Source: Lachnospiraceae bacterium
Lineage (GTDB): Bacteria > Bacillota > Clostridia > Lachnospirales > Lachnospiraceae
Reading direction: 5' to 3'
NCBI GenBank assembly: GCA_910574885.1
Contig: CAJTDD010000018.1
Location: forward strand, 1-64,000
DNA: 64,000 nt
The first letter of the stretch is position 1, and each line of letters begins with the position of its first letter. The notes under the pieces are model-generated. The model saw only the letters and a program-made list of their open reading frames with translations. It made no database searches and had not been told where the DNA came from. Below, piece by piece: positions 25,091-34,611 of this stretch. A program made the translations under genes and the position numbers.

Positions 25091-25966
25091 TTACGGTTCC
25101 TTATTTGCGATATAAATATAAGCATCCTCAAGCGTTGCCTCACAGGGGCTGCATTTCGTCCGGGGCGGTGCGGCGCTTATCAATCTCACGTGCAATTCAT
25201 CTCCCACATACTGTTTTGATGAAACATGATATCTTCTTTCCAGTTCCCGCGCTTCCCCTTCATCTTTTGTTTTGCAGATCCAGACATGCCCCTTTGCCTG
25301 ATTAAGCAGTTCCCTCATATTTCCTAAATAAAGAAATTCCCCTTTTTTCATAACTGCAAGCTGATTGCAGGTCGCTGTCAGGTCTTCCACCACATGGGTG
25401 GAAAATAAAACCGTACGTCCTTCCGAAAAATCAACCAGAAGATTCCGGATACGGATACGCTCCTCCGGGTCCAAGCCTGTTGTGGGTTCATCGACAATCA
25501 GAAATTCCGGCTCATGCAAAAGCGCCTGAATCAGACCTACCCTCCGTTTCATGCCGCCTGATAACTGTTTCATCTTCTTTCTGCGATGCCCGGACAGGCT
25601 TGTTTTTTCAAGGTAATACTGGATGCGCTTCCTACATGTCTCTTTGGGTATGCCGGAAAGGTCTCCCATGTATTCCAGGCATTCCTGTACGGTCAGGCTC
25701 GGGTACAGGTCAATCTCCTGGGGCAGATATCCGATCTTCTTCTGTATTTTTTCATAATTCCCTTCACTGTAGAGCATACCATCTAACGTTACCGTTCCGC
25801 CAGTCGGCGATAACACCGTCGTAAGCACCCGCATCAGCGTTGTTTTTCCTGCCCCGTTTTCCCCCAACAGCCCAAAGATACCTTCGGGGATTTCCAAATT
25901 TGCATGATTGATCGCTGTTACCTTATTCTTAAATGTGACTGTTAAATCCTCTATCTTAATTCCCAT
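25091..25966 (-). CDS. ABC transporter ATP-binding protein
   Basis: A 291-residue ATPase: Walker A GENGAGKTT, Q-loop GYLPQEIDLYPSL, signature LSGGMKRRVGLIQALL, Walker B FLIVDEPTTGLD, switch His in FSTHVVEDL, then a C-terminal extension of about 80 residues typical of ABC-2 exporters. It is the last gene of an operon with two ABC-2 permeases and a two-component system on the same strand. The likely role is export or immunity against a peptide; the substrate is not known. Confidence 0.9.
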   Translation of the reverse strand: MGIKIEDLTVTFKNKVTAINHANLEIPEGIFGLLGENGAGKTTLMRVLTTVLSPTGGTVTLDGMLYSEGNYEKIQKKIGYLPQEIDLYPSLTVQECLEYMGDLSGIPKETCRKRIQYYLEKTSLSGHRRKKMKQLSGGMKRRVGLIQALLHEPEFLIVDEPTTGLDPEERIRIRNLLVDFSEGRTVLFSTHVVEDLTATCNQLAVMKKGEFLYLGNMRELLNQAKGHVWICKTKDEGEARELERRYHVSSKQYVGDELHVRLISAAPPRTKCSPCEATLEDAYIYIANKEP

Positions 25967-26007
25967 AATCCTAACCTCTTTTCTTTACAATACATTTATG
26001 GCTATAA

Positions 26008-26682
26008 TCACCTGTCTTGCCGCTTCATGATTCCAGGCAATGCCGCCGCTGCCAGGATTCCAATACAAATACAAACCATTTTCCCATATATCCAGCGAAA
26101 ATCGCCGCCGTCTTCCAACTCCCTGAATGTATAGGAAAACAGATTCCATACTCCGAGATATTTGTCGCCAAAACTGGAATTCGTAATCAGCCACAGTATC
26201 AGGCAGCCGCCGATCCCCACCCACATATTCCGGAACAGGCAGGAAAGCAGATTCGATAAAAGCCCCCAGAATCCAAGAGTAACAGCGACAGCCGCAACAT
26301 AGATGAGAAACCGGCCTATCTCACCTGCCGGTCCTTCTGTTCCCATTCTGTCCGTTCGTGGATTCTGGAACAGAAAAAACAATCCATATCCGGCGGCTGC
26401 AACAAACAGCAGAAATACTTCCTGTATCGCCATCCTTCTGTAAATAGCGCAAACTCTCCTTTTCATTGGACATAACCGCCAGATTTCTGACCGTCTGCTG
26501 ATAATTTCCTGGGTATAGGTATCTGCACAGAAGGTCAGGGCAAGCGCCGCCATCGGCGCCTCTAACGCAATCCCTACTTCATCCGAATCAGTCACCCCTC
26601 TCACAAGGCTTAAGATTACAACAAAAAATATAGCATATGCCTGTTTCTGAACGGTCAGGGAGATTTTCATATCCTGTATCAA
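26008..26682 (-). CDS. ABC-2 type permease subunit
   Basis: A 224-residue protein with six membrane helices and a YTQEIISRRSEIWRLCP loop. The preferred start is TTG at 26682, because GGAGG lies 8 nt upstream and the codon overlaps the stop of the preceding permease (TTGA). An ATG at 26703 lacks a ribosome site. It presumably pairs with the larger permease to form the membrane channel for the ATPase encoded downstream. Confidence 0.75.
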   Translation of the reverse strand: MIQDMKISLTVQKQAYAIFFVVILSLVRGVTDSDEVGIALEAPMAALALTFCADTYTQEIISRRSEIWRLCPMKRRVCAIYRRMAIQEVFLLFVAAAGYGLFFLFQNPRTDRMGTEGPAGEIGRFLIYVAAVAVTLGFWGLLSNLLSCLFRNMWVGIGGCLILWLITNSSFGDKYLGVWNLFSYTFRELEDGGDFRWIYGKMVCICIGILAAAALPGIMKRQDR

Positions 26683-27743
26683 TAGACCCGCCTCCTTTTC
26701 CATATCTGCACCGCGAGAAAAATGATGCAGACAGCCGCCAAAATGAGAGAACTCTGATTCAAAAGTGCCATCGGCGGCGGAGACGTATCAAAAAACCCTC
26801 CCGGAAACCGCACCATAATCGCTAACGGTCTGCCGTCATATCCATAAATGCCCTCCGCATTCCGGCTTCCCATATTGGAATACACGATGTAGAGAAGCAA
26901 AAGCGGCACCGCAGGCAGCGGACTTTTACATAACAGTGAAACCAGACTGTAGACACTTACAATCATCAGCATATTCGGCAGGATATATAGGCAGGTTGCT
27001 AATAGAAAGTCTGACAGGCGCACCGTGAATCCGCTGTCCCCCGCTGATACAAGGCATAAACCAAAGAATATCAGATTCAGAATTGCCAGTATAATCAGAC
27101 AGACCGTGAAACCGCCGCCCACTTTCCCGGATAGGTATTTTCCTGCGCTGACAGGCTTTGTATGGAGAAGCTCATAGGTATTCCTCCTCGTATCCTGCAT
27201 AAATAGCATGGATAATAAAACAGTTGCAAAAAATCCCATGAACAACCCTGCAAAATCGGCAAACTTTCTGGAAAAATAGTAGGAAAATGTCTTATTTTTC
27301 AATTTCCCTTCAATAAAAGCATTGATCTCTTCACGGGTTCCTTTGTGATAGGCCGTATTCACATACTCGTAATGTGCATCGTAGAAACCGTATTCTTCCA
27401 GATGTCTGCTCGCTTCTGCAATATCCATTCCTTTCATTTCGTCAATCACAGACTGCGCCTTGGCATCCTCCATCTCAAATTCGGAAACCAGGATTTCCCG
27501 TATCCGTTCCTCCCACATTTTCCGCCGTGGCTCCTTCTCTGTCGGCACATATCCGTCAAAAACATCCCCATCCCGATGCATTTCCGGATAGTCATTCACA
27601 ATGGTTTCCCCTTCCTTAAGATAATGGATATCCAGATAGGGGCCTGTATCCTGGAATATCATCCAGACACCGACTGCAATACCAATCCAGAACAGAGGAT
27701 TTTTCATGTAATTTCTTACCTCTCTTTTCAAAATCGACCACAT
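26679..27743 (-). CDS. ABC-2 type permease
   Basis: A 354-residue permease. A first membrane helix (about 15-32) is followed by an extracellular region of about 140 residues and then five helices (from about 165). The motif NTYELLHTKPVSAGKYLSGKVGG is the usual cytoplasmic loop of ABC-2 permeases. It is the first transport gene after the kinase, 85 bp downstream of it, and overlaps the next permease. Confidence 0.8.
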   Translation of the reverse strand: MWSILKREVRNYMKNPLFWIGIAVGVWMIFQDTGPYLDIHYLKEGETIVNDYPEMHRDGDVFDGYVPTEKEPRRKMWEERIREILVSEFEMEDAKAQSVIDEMKGMDIAEASRHLEEYGFYDAHYEYVNTAYHKGTREEINAFIEGKLKNKTFSYYFSRKFADFAGLFMGFFATVLLSMLFMQDTRRNTYELLHTKPVSAGKYLSGKVGGGFTVCLIILAILNLIFFGLCLVSAGDSGFTVRLSDFLLATCLYILPNMLMIVSVYSLVSLLCKSPLPAVPLLLLYIVYSNMGSRNAEGIYGYDGRPLAIMVRFPGGFFDTSPPPMALLNQSSLILAAVCIIFLAVQIWKRRRVY

Positions 27744-27828
27744 AATTCCGCCTCCTTATTCTTGATAGCTCTATTGTAGAAGCGAAATATCAACAGAAAG
27801 ACAATAAAAAGAAAAAAAGCCGGATCAC

Positions 27829-29028
27829 TTACGCAATCCGACGGAATATCGCTGTCACCACAGCCCCTCCCTGTTCATCATTTCCCAAAACCAGTCTTCC
27901 CCCATGCTTTTCACAATACAGCCTGCTGATATACATGCCCATTCCCGCGTGCTTTAAGCTGTCCTTCACATTCTGCCCGTAGAATGCTTCCGTAATTTTC
28001 TCCGCGTCTTCCCGGAAGCCCCCGCCGTCGTCCCTAACACAAATGCTTAATTCAGAATATCCTGTCTTTACCAGGATCACAATCTGTTGTTTCCCATAGC
28101 GGAAGGCATTTGACAGCAGATTTTCCGTAACCTCCAGGATTATTTCCTTATCTCCGCAGAATACTTCCCCTGATTCCGGCACTTTAAGCAGACATTGTTT
28201 CCCATACTCCTTTTTCAGAATGGCAAGCTCTGAGCAGATATCTTTCTCCAACTGCCCGGCAGAAATATCCCCCGGAACCAGCTCCCGGTTTTCCAGGCTG
28301 CTCATTTTCCGCATGGTCTCTACAAACACGTCCATTCGCTCGATCTGGCGCCCGCTCTCTGACAGCATCTCCATCGCCTGTCCCAGATCGATATCTTCAC
28401 CCGGTAGGTACTCCGTCAACATTTCCTGATACCCTTTCAAAACGGACAGCGGAGCGCGTATATCATGGGCGATAGCCGCCCTTAACATCTTTTCCTCCTC
28501 AATCGTTCTCCATAAGATCTGATTATTCCTGGCAAGCGCCTCCCGCATCCGCTCAAACTCCTTACAGAGTACGCCCATCTCATCCTGATTCTCATAGGCA
28601 ATATGAAAGTCCAGGTGATTTCCGGCAATCTTCTGCGAAGCCTGCGCCAGTTCTTCCATCGGCATTTTCAGCTTGTTCCGGTAAAAGAGGAACACCGCCC
28701 CGCAGCTTCCCGCCATGGACAGGATCAGCACCGTATACGTCTGTAAGAAATCACAAAGCTCTGATACAAAATAATCGGACCGTGTCATCTCATAAGCGCC
28801 CGGCCTTGGAATATCCGCCACATAATCAGGGCCTTCTTTTTCCACAGCTTCAAAATATGCGTCTTCATCCACATACTTCCACCAGACCTGCCTCTGCGTC
28901 TGTCCTGCAATCCTGACAATGACTGCCGAGAGGATAAAACTTCCAAGTAAAGCAGCCGCCATATACAAAAGAATCGTTTTTCTCACGGAAAGATTTCTTA
29001 TTTTGTCCATCGGTATCCCATCCCCCAT
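27829..29028 (-). CDS. Two-component sensor histidine kinase
   Basis: A 399-residue kinase: membrane helices near 17-40 and 100-116 with an extracellular loop of about 60 residues, a HAMP-like linker, H box AIAHDIRAPLSVLKG (His188), N box LLSNAFRYG, G1 VRDDGGGF and G2 GMGMYISRLYCEKHGG. It should phosphorylate the OmpR regulator encoded just upstream and sense a signal linked to the ABC exporter downstream. The start overlaps the regulator stop; the ATG at 29028 and that at 29010 (better spaced from GGGG) are both possible. Confidence 0.88.
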   Translation of the reverse strand: MGDGIPMDKIRNLSVRKTILLYMAAALLGSFILSAVIVRIAGQTQRQVWWKYVDEDAYFEAVEKEGPDYVADIPRPGAYEMTRSDYFVSELCDFLQTYTVLILSMAGSCGAVFLFYRNKLKMPMEELAQASQKIAGNHLDFHIAYENQDEMGVLCKEFERMREALARNNQILWRTIEEEKMLRAAIAHDIRAPLSVLKGYQEMLTEYLPGEDIDLGQAMEMLSESGRQIERMDVFVETMRKMSSLENRELVPGDISAGQLEKDICSELAILKKEYGKQCLLKVPESGEVFCGDKEIILEVTENLLSNAFRYGKQQIVILVKTGYSELSICVRDDGGGFREDAEKITEAFYGQNVKDSLKHAGMGMYISRLYCEKHGGRLVLGNDEQGGAVVTAIFRRIA

Positions 29029-29672
29029 ACGGTTTCAATGTACTCCGTTTCTGTATATTGCCGGAATTTCTTTCGGATTCTGCGGATCAGTTCTGTAATC
29101 ACCCTGCTGTCGCCCTCCGCGTCATATCCGCAGACCTTCTCATAGATCCTGTCCTTATCAAAGACCATTCCCGGATTCATGGCCAGGAACTCAATGATTT
29201 CGTATTCCAGTTTTGTAAGCTCCAGATATTCCGCATGGATCTGCACGGTCTTTGCCTTATAATCAATCGCTAATTCACCCGAAAAGCAGCATTCTGTCTT
29301 TTCTCTGCGGCGCACCTCCCGTTTCAGGTGCGCCGTAATCCTTGCGTCAAGTTCCTTCAGACTAAAGGGCTTTAAAATATAGTCGTCGCCTCCCGAAGAA
29401 AGCCCGTTCACAACGTCCTGCTCTTCCACCCGTGCAGTCAGGAACAAAACAGGGCAGGTTACTTTATCCCGTATCATCCGGCATACCTCTATCCCGTCAA
29501 TGTCCGGCATATTTACATCCAGAAGTATGATATCCGGCTTAAGCTTTATCTTGTTTAACCCTTCTGTTCCATTTTCTGCCGTAATAATCTCATACTTTTT
29601 TATCTCAAAATATTTCTTCAGCATCCTGAGAAGTTCGGTATCATCATCAATAATCAATATCTTGTAGGCCAT
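28998..29672 (-). CDS. OmpR-family response regulator
   Basis: A 224-residue regulator with receiver residues DDD (9-11), phospho-acceptor Asp52 in LLDVNMPDIDG, Lys in LKPFSLKELDARI and a winged-helix domain ending IETVWGMGYRW. It is the first gene of the regulator-kinase-permease-permease-ATPase operon. TATAAT about 55 bp upstream provides a promoter. AAAGGGAG precedes the ATG. Confidence 0.9.
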   Translation of the reverse strand: MAYKILIIDDDTELLRMLKKYFEIKKYEIITAENGTEGLNKIKLKPDIILLDVNMPDIDGIEVCRMIRDKVTCPVLFLTARVEEQDVVNGLSSGGDDYILKPFSLKELDARITAHLKREVRRREKTECCFSGELAIDYKAKTVQIHAEYLELTKLEYEIIEFLAMNPGMVFDKDRIYEKVCGYDAEGDSRVITELIRRIRKKFRQYTETEYIETVWGMGYRWTK

Positions 29673-29754
29673 TTTTGCTCCCTTTCCCCAATATCCCCTG
29701 CCAGCGATTAAAGATGATTATACTACACAAATCACAACAAATAAACAATGAACC

Positions 29755-30123
29755 CTATTCCATCTTTTTTATCTCATATACGGTCGGGTAATAATAGGGT
29801 GTTTCTTCTGTAAATGCATCCTTGAGTTTTACTGTAACTGCATTCCCTTGTTGAAAATCATCAATTGACAGTTCTTCCCCATCTTTACCAAGCAGTTTTG
29901 TATCTTCGCTAATGCCAAGTGAATTGACCGGACTACCGTAGACTTCTGTTGTCCGTTCGATCACCAGCCGAATCTCTCCATCCGGCTGTGTGACAGTTTC
30001 CTGGACAATGGCCTTAAATGATTTTTCAGACCATCTGGGGGACTGGCTGACCACCGTTACGCCAACGACAATGGCCGCCAAAATTATCATAATGCCTATA
30101 ACCATTCTTTTTTTCTTTCTCAT
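29755..30123 (-). CDS. Small membrane-anchored hypothetical protein
   Basis: A 122-residue protein: a basic start (MRKKKR), one membrane helix (about 8-26), and an extracellular domain with VIERTTEVYGSPVNSLGI and a beta-rich tail. No lipobox cysteine follows the helix. It is the last gene of the ATPase-permease unit, 11 bp after the permease. It may be an accessory immunity or chaperone protein of that exporter, but no family is recognised. Confidence 0.6.
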   Translation of the reverse strand: MRKKKRMVIGIMIILAAIVVGVTVVSQSPRWSEKSFKAIVQETVTQPDGEIRLVIERTTEVYGSPVNSLGISEDTKLLGKDGEELSIDDFQQGNAVTVKLKDAFTEETPYYYPTVYEIKKME

Positions 30124-30134
30124 ACATTACCTCC

Positions 30135-31361
30135 TTACGCAACCTGATGTTTCTTAAATCCCAACCTTGCTAACGACAACATAATTACAGTTAAAACAGT
30201 ATAGAGTACTGCCCTTACGGTGAGTACATCAAAAACCATACCGCCGAATTGATACGAAATATATTTGCCAAATTCCGGCATTGTCGAACGGTAGGGCAGT
30301 AAAAATAGCAGCAGATTATATGCCCCTGTGGTTCCGTTAGGCGTTAAGAACATAGGGATGAACAGGAGCGGGACAAGAATAATCAGCACAGCATACGGGC
30401 TTTTCATCTTTGCGGACAAAAGAAGCGTCACCCCGATCATTGCAAGCAGTACCAGGTAAATAACGCCAATATTTATTAACGCCGCCTGTAAAAATGTGTA
30501 TGGGTAAGGGATTGTGGTATTTGCAATCTGAAGCGGCAGATTCCATCCATCTGTCCCAAACGCTGCAAGCGGCAGGCCGCACGCCACAACAACATGGAGG
30601 ATAAATGCCGCCGTTCCAAATAAAAGCGATGCTGCGATCTTTGCTGTCGTCAGCTTTGTCTTCCCATACTTTGCAGACAAGATCACCGCATCCGTTCCCG
30701 CCTGGTATTCGCCGGAAAAGACAGGGGCAATCACAACGCAGATGGCCAGCAATGCAAACATCAGAAGCTCAAAGCTGCTTATAATGATCTCCCATCCCCC
30801 ATGATATCCATACTGCAGCGGTATACCTACCTTGTCAGCCATACCTCCCCAATACTCTTTTTGCTCATCGGTCAATGCCCGGGACGGACTGTCGAGCAGG
30901 GTCTGTATCTTCCCTTTCATCGCCTGGTAAAAGGGGTTTTCCTCTTTTACCTCCACCTCAGGAAGATGATTGTAGCCCCAACTGTCATTTGGGCTGCTGT
31001 AAGTATCGGCAATCAGGTTCAGCAGTTTTTCCCTTGGCGCAACTCCGTTCCAATAGGCGTCGCCGACTAAGAATTGCTCGTTTCCGTCCGTTCCGACATT
31101 ATCCGGATCTTCAAACAACCCCTGCACTTCCCGGATTGTTTCGGCAACATATTCTTCGGATAAAGGGACAGATAAATCTGCAAACTGCTCCTTTTCATAC
31201 GCGATCCCCTTTGCCCCTTTTATCACGCCGTCCTGATTGTAGATCTGGAACTGTATCATGGGCAACCCGAAAAGGAATCCTGTCAAAACCAGACTGACCG
31301 CCATCACGATTAACGTAGATTTTTTACGCAATATTTTCAAAAACTCATATTTTACCAACAT
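30135..31361 (-). CDS. ABC-2 type permease
   Basis: A 408-residue permease. The first helix (about 20-40) is followed by a large extracellular region of about 160 residues with AYWNGVAPREKLLNLIADTY, then five or six helices including a PVFSGEYQAGTDAVILSAKYGKTKLTTAKI-type cytoplasmic loop. The start at 31361 is chosen because the ATPase stop lies immediately before it and GAGG is near; an in-frame ATG at 31445 would extend the protein into the ATPase gene. It works with the ATPase encoded 1 bp upstream. Confidence 0.8.
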   Translation of the reverse strand: MLVKYEFLKILRKKSTLIVMAVSLVLTGFLFGLPMIQFQIYNQDGVIKGAKGIAYEKEQFADLSVPLSEEYVAETIREVQGLFEDPDNVGTDGNEQFLVGDAYWNGVAPREKLLNLIADTYSSPNDSWGYNHLPEVEVKEENPFYQAMKGKIQTLLDSPSRALTDEQKEYWGGMADKVGIPLQYGYHGGWEIIISSFELLMFALLAICVVIAPVFSGEYQAGTDAVILSAKYGKTKLTTAKIAASLLFGTAAFILHVVVACGLPLAAFGTDGWNLPLQIANTTIPYPYTFLQAALINIGVIYLVLLAMIGVTLLLSAKMKSPYAVLIILVPLLFIPMFLTPNGTTGAYNLLLFLLPYRSTMPEFGKYISYQFGGMVFDVLTVRAVLYTVLTVIMLSLARLGFKKHQVA

Positions 31362-31362
31362 A

Positions 31363-32247
31363 TTACCTTTCCTCCTGTTGTTCAGCTTCTTCCCCAAAAT
31401 GATACAGAAATAAATCTTCCAGGCTCGGCTCCACAGCCTGTGCATCTTCCCCCGGCGCCGTTTCCTCTATCATGCGTAACCTTACCATATTGTTTTCATG
31501 GTGAAGATTCACAACAGAAAATTTCCTGCTGTATTCTGCCGCCGTCCTTTCATCAACCAAAAGCTCCCATACCTTGCCCCTGATACTGTCTGTAACCGTA
31601 CTCATCGGCTCCTGCAGAAGAAAATGCCCCTCCTTCATCATCAATATGGTATCCGCAATATAAGAAACATCCGAAACAATATGTGTGGACAGAATCACGA
31701 TCTTTTCTTTTGCAAAATCAGAGATCAGATTGCGGAAACGTACTCTTTCTTTTGGGTCAAGCCCTGCCGTAGGCTCATCCAGTATCAGAATAGCCGGGCT
31801 GTTCAGTTCTGCCTGCGCAATCCCCAGACGCTGCTTCATGCCGCCGGAGTAGGACTTGATCTTCTTATCCGCCACATCAGAGAGATTGACCATATGAAGC
31901 AGATTTTCTGTCCGTTTTTTTGCCAGTTTTTTATCAAGGCCCTTCACTGCCGCCATATACAGCATAAATTCGCGGGCGGTGAAATCCGGATAAAAGCCAA
32001 AATCCTGCGGCATATATCCCAAATGGGTATAATACTGCTCGCCTAACTGTTCCACCGTCTTTCCATTCAGGCAGATACTACCCGAAGTTGGTTTCAAAAC
32101 GCCGCATATCATCCGCATGAGCGTCGTCTTGCCTGCGCCGTTTGCGCCAAGCAGCCCATATATCCCCGGCGCTAAATTAGCGCTCACATTGTTGACGGCA
32201 CATTTCTCACCGTACTGTTTTCTTAAATCCTGTAACTGTAATTCCAT
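31363..32247 (-). CDS. ABC transporter ATP-binding protein
   Basis: A 294-residue ATPase: Walker A GANGAGKTT, Q-loop GYMPQDFGFYPDFT, signature YSGGMKQRLGIAQAEL, Walker B ILILDEPTAGLD, switch His LSTHIVSDV and a C-terminal extension. The ATG at 32247 has AGGAGG 7 nt upstream; an in-frame ATG at 32277 lacks one. The gene follows the regulator-kinase pair after a 203-bp gap holding a terminator and a candidate regulator site, so it probably has its own promoter. Confidence 0.9.
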   Translation of the reverse strand: MELQLQDLRKQYGEKCAVNNVSANLAPGIYGLLGANGAGKTTLMRMICGVLKPTSGSICLNGKTVEQLGEQYYTHLGYMPQDFGFYPDFTAREFMLYMAAVKGLDKKLAKKRTENLLHMVNLSDVADKKIKSYSGGMKQRLGIAQAELNSPAILILDEPTAGLDPKERVRFRNLISDFAKEKIVILSTHIVSDVSYIADTILMMKEGHFLLQEPMSTVTDSIRGKVWELLVDERTAAEYSRKFSVVNLHHENNMVRLRMIEETAPGEDAQAVEPSLEDLFLYHFGEEAEQQEER

Positions 32248-32357
32248 ATAAAACCTCCTATTCATTTTCATAGCCATCTTCCTCCTAGTGGTTTGCCAAA
32301 GACAGTATCTGCCTGATATGCATGCCTGGCTAAGTTTCCTGCGGATGCATTACTGCA

Positions 32358-32397
32358 TAAAAAATAGATGACTTAGCTCTTAGCATAAATCATCTAT
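32358..32397 (-). terminator. Intrinsic terminator after the kinase gene
   Basis: On the minus strand an imperfect stem (ATAGATGATTTATGCT pairing with AGCTAAGTCATCTAT, about 13 of 15 pairs) ends in a run of T encoded by the A-run at 32358-32363. It follows the kinase stop at 32451 by about 55 bp and precedes the ABC genes, so it may separate or attenuate the two halves of the operon. Confidence 0.6.
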
Positions 32398-32419
32398 CTT
32401 AGGCAGTGCTTTTCTGTAT

Positions 32420-32455
32420 CTTAAGTTAACCTTAATTTATCTCTCTTAAGTTATG
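32420..32455. promoter_or_regulatory. Candidate OmpR-type direct-repeat site
   Basis: CTTAAGTTAAC (32420-32430) is followed at once by CTTAATTTATC (32431-32441) and then CTTAAGTTATG (32445-32455). The first two units are phased at 11 bp, as bound by OmpR-family regulators. The site lies between the kinase and the ATPase gene and overlaps the kinase stop codon. Confidence 0.4.
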
Positions 32456-33860
32456 GATTTCCCAAAGAAAGAATAATCGTAAAACATGTTCCTTCACCTA
32501 ATCTGCTCCTGACATCAATATTGCCGCCATGGAGTGTGATAATCTGCTTTGCAATCGCAAGTCCAAGACCGCTCCCTTCTGGTTTCTCCTTCGTGTTTGT
32601 CCCTCTGTAATACCGATTGAAAAGCTTCGACTGCTCCTTATCACTCATGCCTGTCCCGTTATCAGAAATACAGATCAACACATTCTTCTCTGAATCGGAA
32701 TCTATACGAATCGTCACTTCTGTTTCCGGCGGGTTATGCGTCAAAGCATTAATGATAAGGTTATTCACCGCACGGCGGAACAAGCCGATATCAAGACTGA
32801 CCTGGCATTCCTGTATATTGCTTTCAAACCCAATCCTGCGGTTTGCAAAAGCAGGGTCATTTACAATATCAATGACCAGCTCTTTTAAGAAGCGGACAAG
32901 GCGTACCGTCTGCGGATGATATGGAACTGCACCTGAATCTAGCTGATAGGTCAGCTTCAGGTCATTCATCATTTTCTCTGTGTGATTGGCACTTTTTAAA
33001 ATAATCCCGCCATATTCCCGTACTGCTTTCTTATCAGGGGTAGGGGTTCCCATAAGCAGCTCCGCATAGCCTTTAATGGGTGAGAGCGGCGTCTTTAGAT
33101 CGTGGGTAATATTTACAATCCATTCTCTGCGGAGCCGTTCCGTATCCTCCTGGACCTTATCACTCTTGCGGAGCTCTATATCCATCTGATTGATCGCCCC
33201 GTAGACTTCGCCAAACACTCCTTTTTCGGTCAGCGGAACATAGGAACGCAGGGAAATATCCCCGATACCTTTTGCGATCCTGCCAAGATGCCTGGTAAGC
33301 CAGAAGCCATACCAAACCATGAACAGAAGAACGAAGCACAAGATAAAGGAGATTCCCATGAGGAACAAAAACGAAAGCCGTCCGACATGCTCCCCGTTGT
33401 AATAAAGCATATGTTTTCCTATGGCATAAGGAAACCCGATCAAATAACTCCATGTTCCTTCAAGACTTTCATAACTGCTCACAAAAACTGTATATCCCTG
33501 CTCATAAGCACCCCCGGAAAGTGAAATCAGTTCAGACGCAGAGTATCTTGCCGGGTAATTCTCGGGCTTGTTGCGGGAGAAAACTTCCTGCCCTGTCTCA
33601 TCAATGACCTGAAGCCACAGCCCATATTCATCCAGCCGTTCAAGCCCTATTTCTTCTATCTTGATCTCGCCGTTATCGTTCCCCATCCATATGGAAAAAT
33701 TATCCGTAAACCGATTCGGCCATGAAGCAAGGCTTAAGCCCTCCGGCTCAGTGATTCCGAAAAAATAATAAAACATGCCGATTGCGGCAGCGGCAGCGAT
33801 GAGAAGTAATACTGCCACGAAAATGAAGATTCGTAAAAATGGATTCTTTTTATTTTTCAT
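32451..33860 (-). CDS. Two-component sensor histidine kinase with extracellular domain
   Basis: A 469-residue kinase: membrane helices near 10-34 and 165-187, an extracellular sensor of about 130 residues, a HAMP domain, H box NITHDLKTPLSPIKGY (His253), N box LIINALTHNPP, G1 ISDNGTGM and G2 GSGLGLAIAKQIITLHGG. It overlaps the regulator gene by 11 nt. Unlike the small kinase at 19.4-20.5 kb it can bind a ligand outside the cell. Confidence 0.9.
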   Translation of the reverse strand: MKNKKNPFLRIFIFVAVLLLIAAAAAIGMFYYFFGITEPEGLSLASWPNRFTDNFSIWMGNDNGEIKIEEIGLERLDEYGLWLQVIDETGQEVFSRNKPENYPARYSASELISLSGGAYEQGYTVFVSSYESLEGTWSYLIGFPYAIGKHMLYYNGEHVGRLSFLFLMGISFILCFVLLFMVWYGFWLTRHLGRIAKGIGDISLRSYVPLTEKGVFGEVYGAINQMDIELRKSDKVQEDTERLRREWIVNITHDLKTPLSPIKGYAELLMGTPTPDKKAVREYGGIILKSANHTEKMMNDLKLTYQLDSGAVPYHPQTVRLVRFLKELVIDIVNDPAFANRRIGFESNIQECQVSLDIGLFRRAVNNLIINALTHNPPETEVTIRIDSDSEKNVLICISDNGTGMSDKEQSKLFNRYYRGTNTKEKPEGSGLGLAIAKQIITLHGGNIDVRSRLGEGTCFTIILSLGNP

Positions 33861-34554
33861 ATGGATTCACCAGTTTATAGCCTAATCCTTTCATCGTGAT
33901 AATATATTTGGGCGCCGCAGGGTTTTCCTCTAATTTTTCTCGAAGATGACGGATATGCACCATCATCGTATTATCACATCCAAAGCTATCCTCGCCCCAG
34001 ATCGTTTCATACAAGCGCTCCCGGCTGATCACTCGTCCCAGGTTCTCCGCCAGATACCGCAAAATCTCAAATTCCCGCGCAGTCAGCCCGATTTCTTTTC
34101 CATTCTTCACAACCCTGCAGCCGTCAGTGTCTATCATCAGTTCGCCGATTTTAACAGAAAAATCCCGGATTGGAGCTTGCCTGTATTCTGCGCGGCGTAA
34201 CTGTGCTTTTACCCTGTATGCTATCTCTTTCGGACTGAACGGTTTTGTAACGTAATCATCGCCTCCGACAGCCAGTCCAAGTATTTTATCCAGTTCATCA
34301 TTTTTTGAAGAAAGGAACAAAACAGGGCAGTGGGAAAACTCCCGGATCTGTTTACACACTTCATACCCGTCTATATCCGGCAGCATGACATCTAAAACCA
34401 TCACATCCGGCTCCATTTCCCTGCATGTGGTTACAGCAGAAAGCCCATTGTCAATTTTCGTGATATTGTAAAACCCCTCTATGTTTAAAGCCCTTTCCAA
34501 CAAATCCAATATAGCCGGCTCATCATCAACAAGCATAATCTTATACTGATTCAT
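33850..34554 (-). CDS. OmpR-family response regulator
   Basis: A 234-residue regulator: acidic pocket DDE (10-12), phospho-acceptor Asp55 in VLDVMLPDIDG, Lys in VTKPFSPKEIAYRV and a winged helix with LTAREFEILRYLAENLGRV and IITMKGLGYKLV. It pairs with the overlapping kinase gene and probably controls the ABC genes at 29.8-32.2 kb. GGAGGA lies 9 nt before the ATG, inside a 14-codon reading frame that ends directly before this start. Confidence 0.9.
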   Translation of the reverse strand: MNQYKIMLVDDEPAILDLLERALNIEGFYNITKIDNGLSAVTTCREMEPDVMVLDVMLPDIDGYEVCKQIREFSHCPVLFLSSKNDELDKILGLAVGGDDYVTKPFSPKEIAYRVKAQLRRAEYRQAPIRDFSVKIGELMIDTDGCRVVKNGKEIGLTAREFEILRYLAENLGRVISRERLYETIWGEDSFGCDNTMMVHIRHLREKLEENPAAPKYIITMKGLGYKLVNPYEK

Positions 34555-34611
34555 TTAACAGCATCCTCCCACAGCATCATATTGTCCCAATTTAATCATC
34601 TCCTCCTTTTT

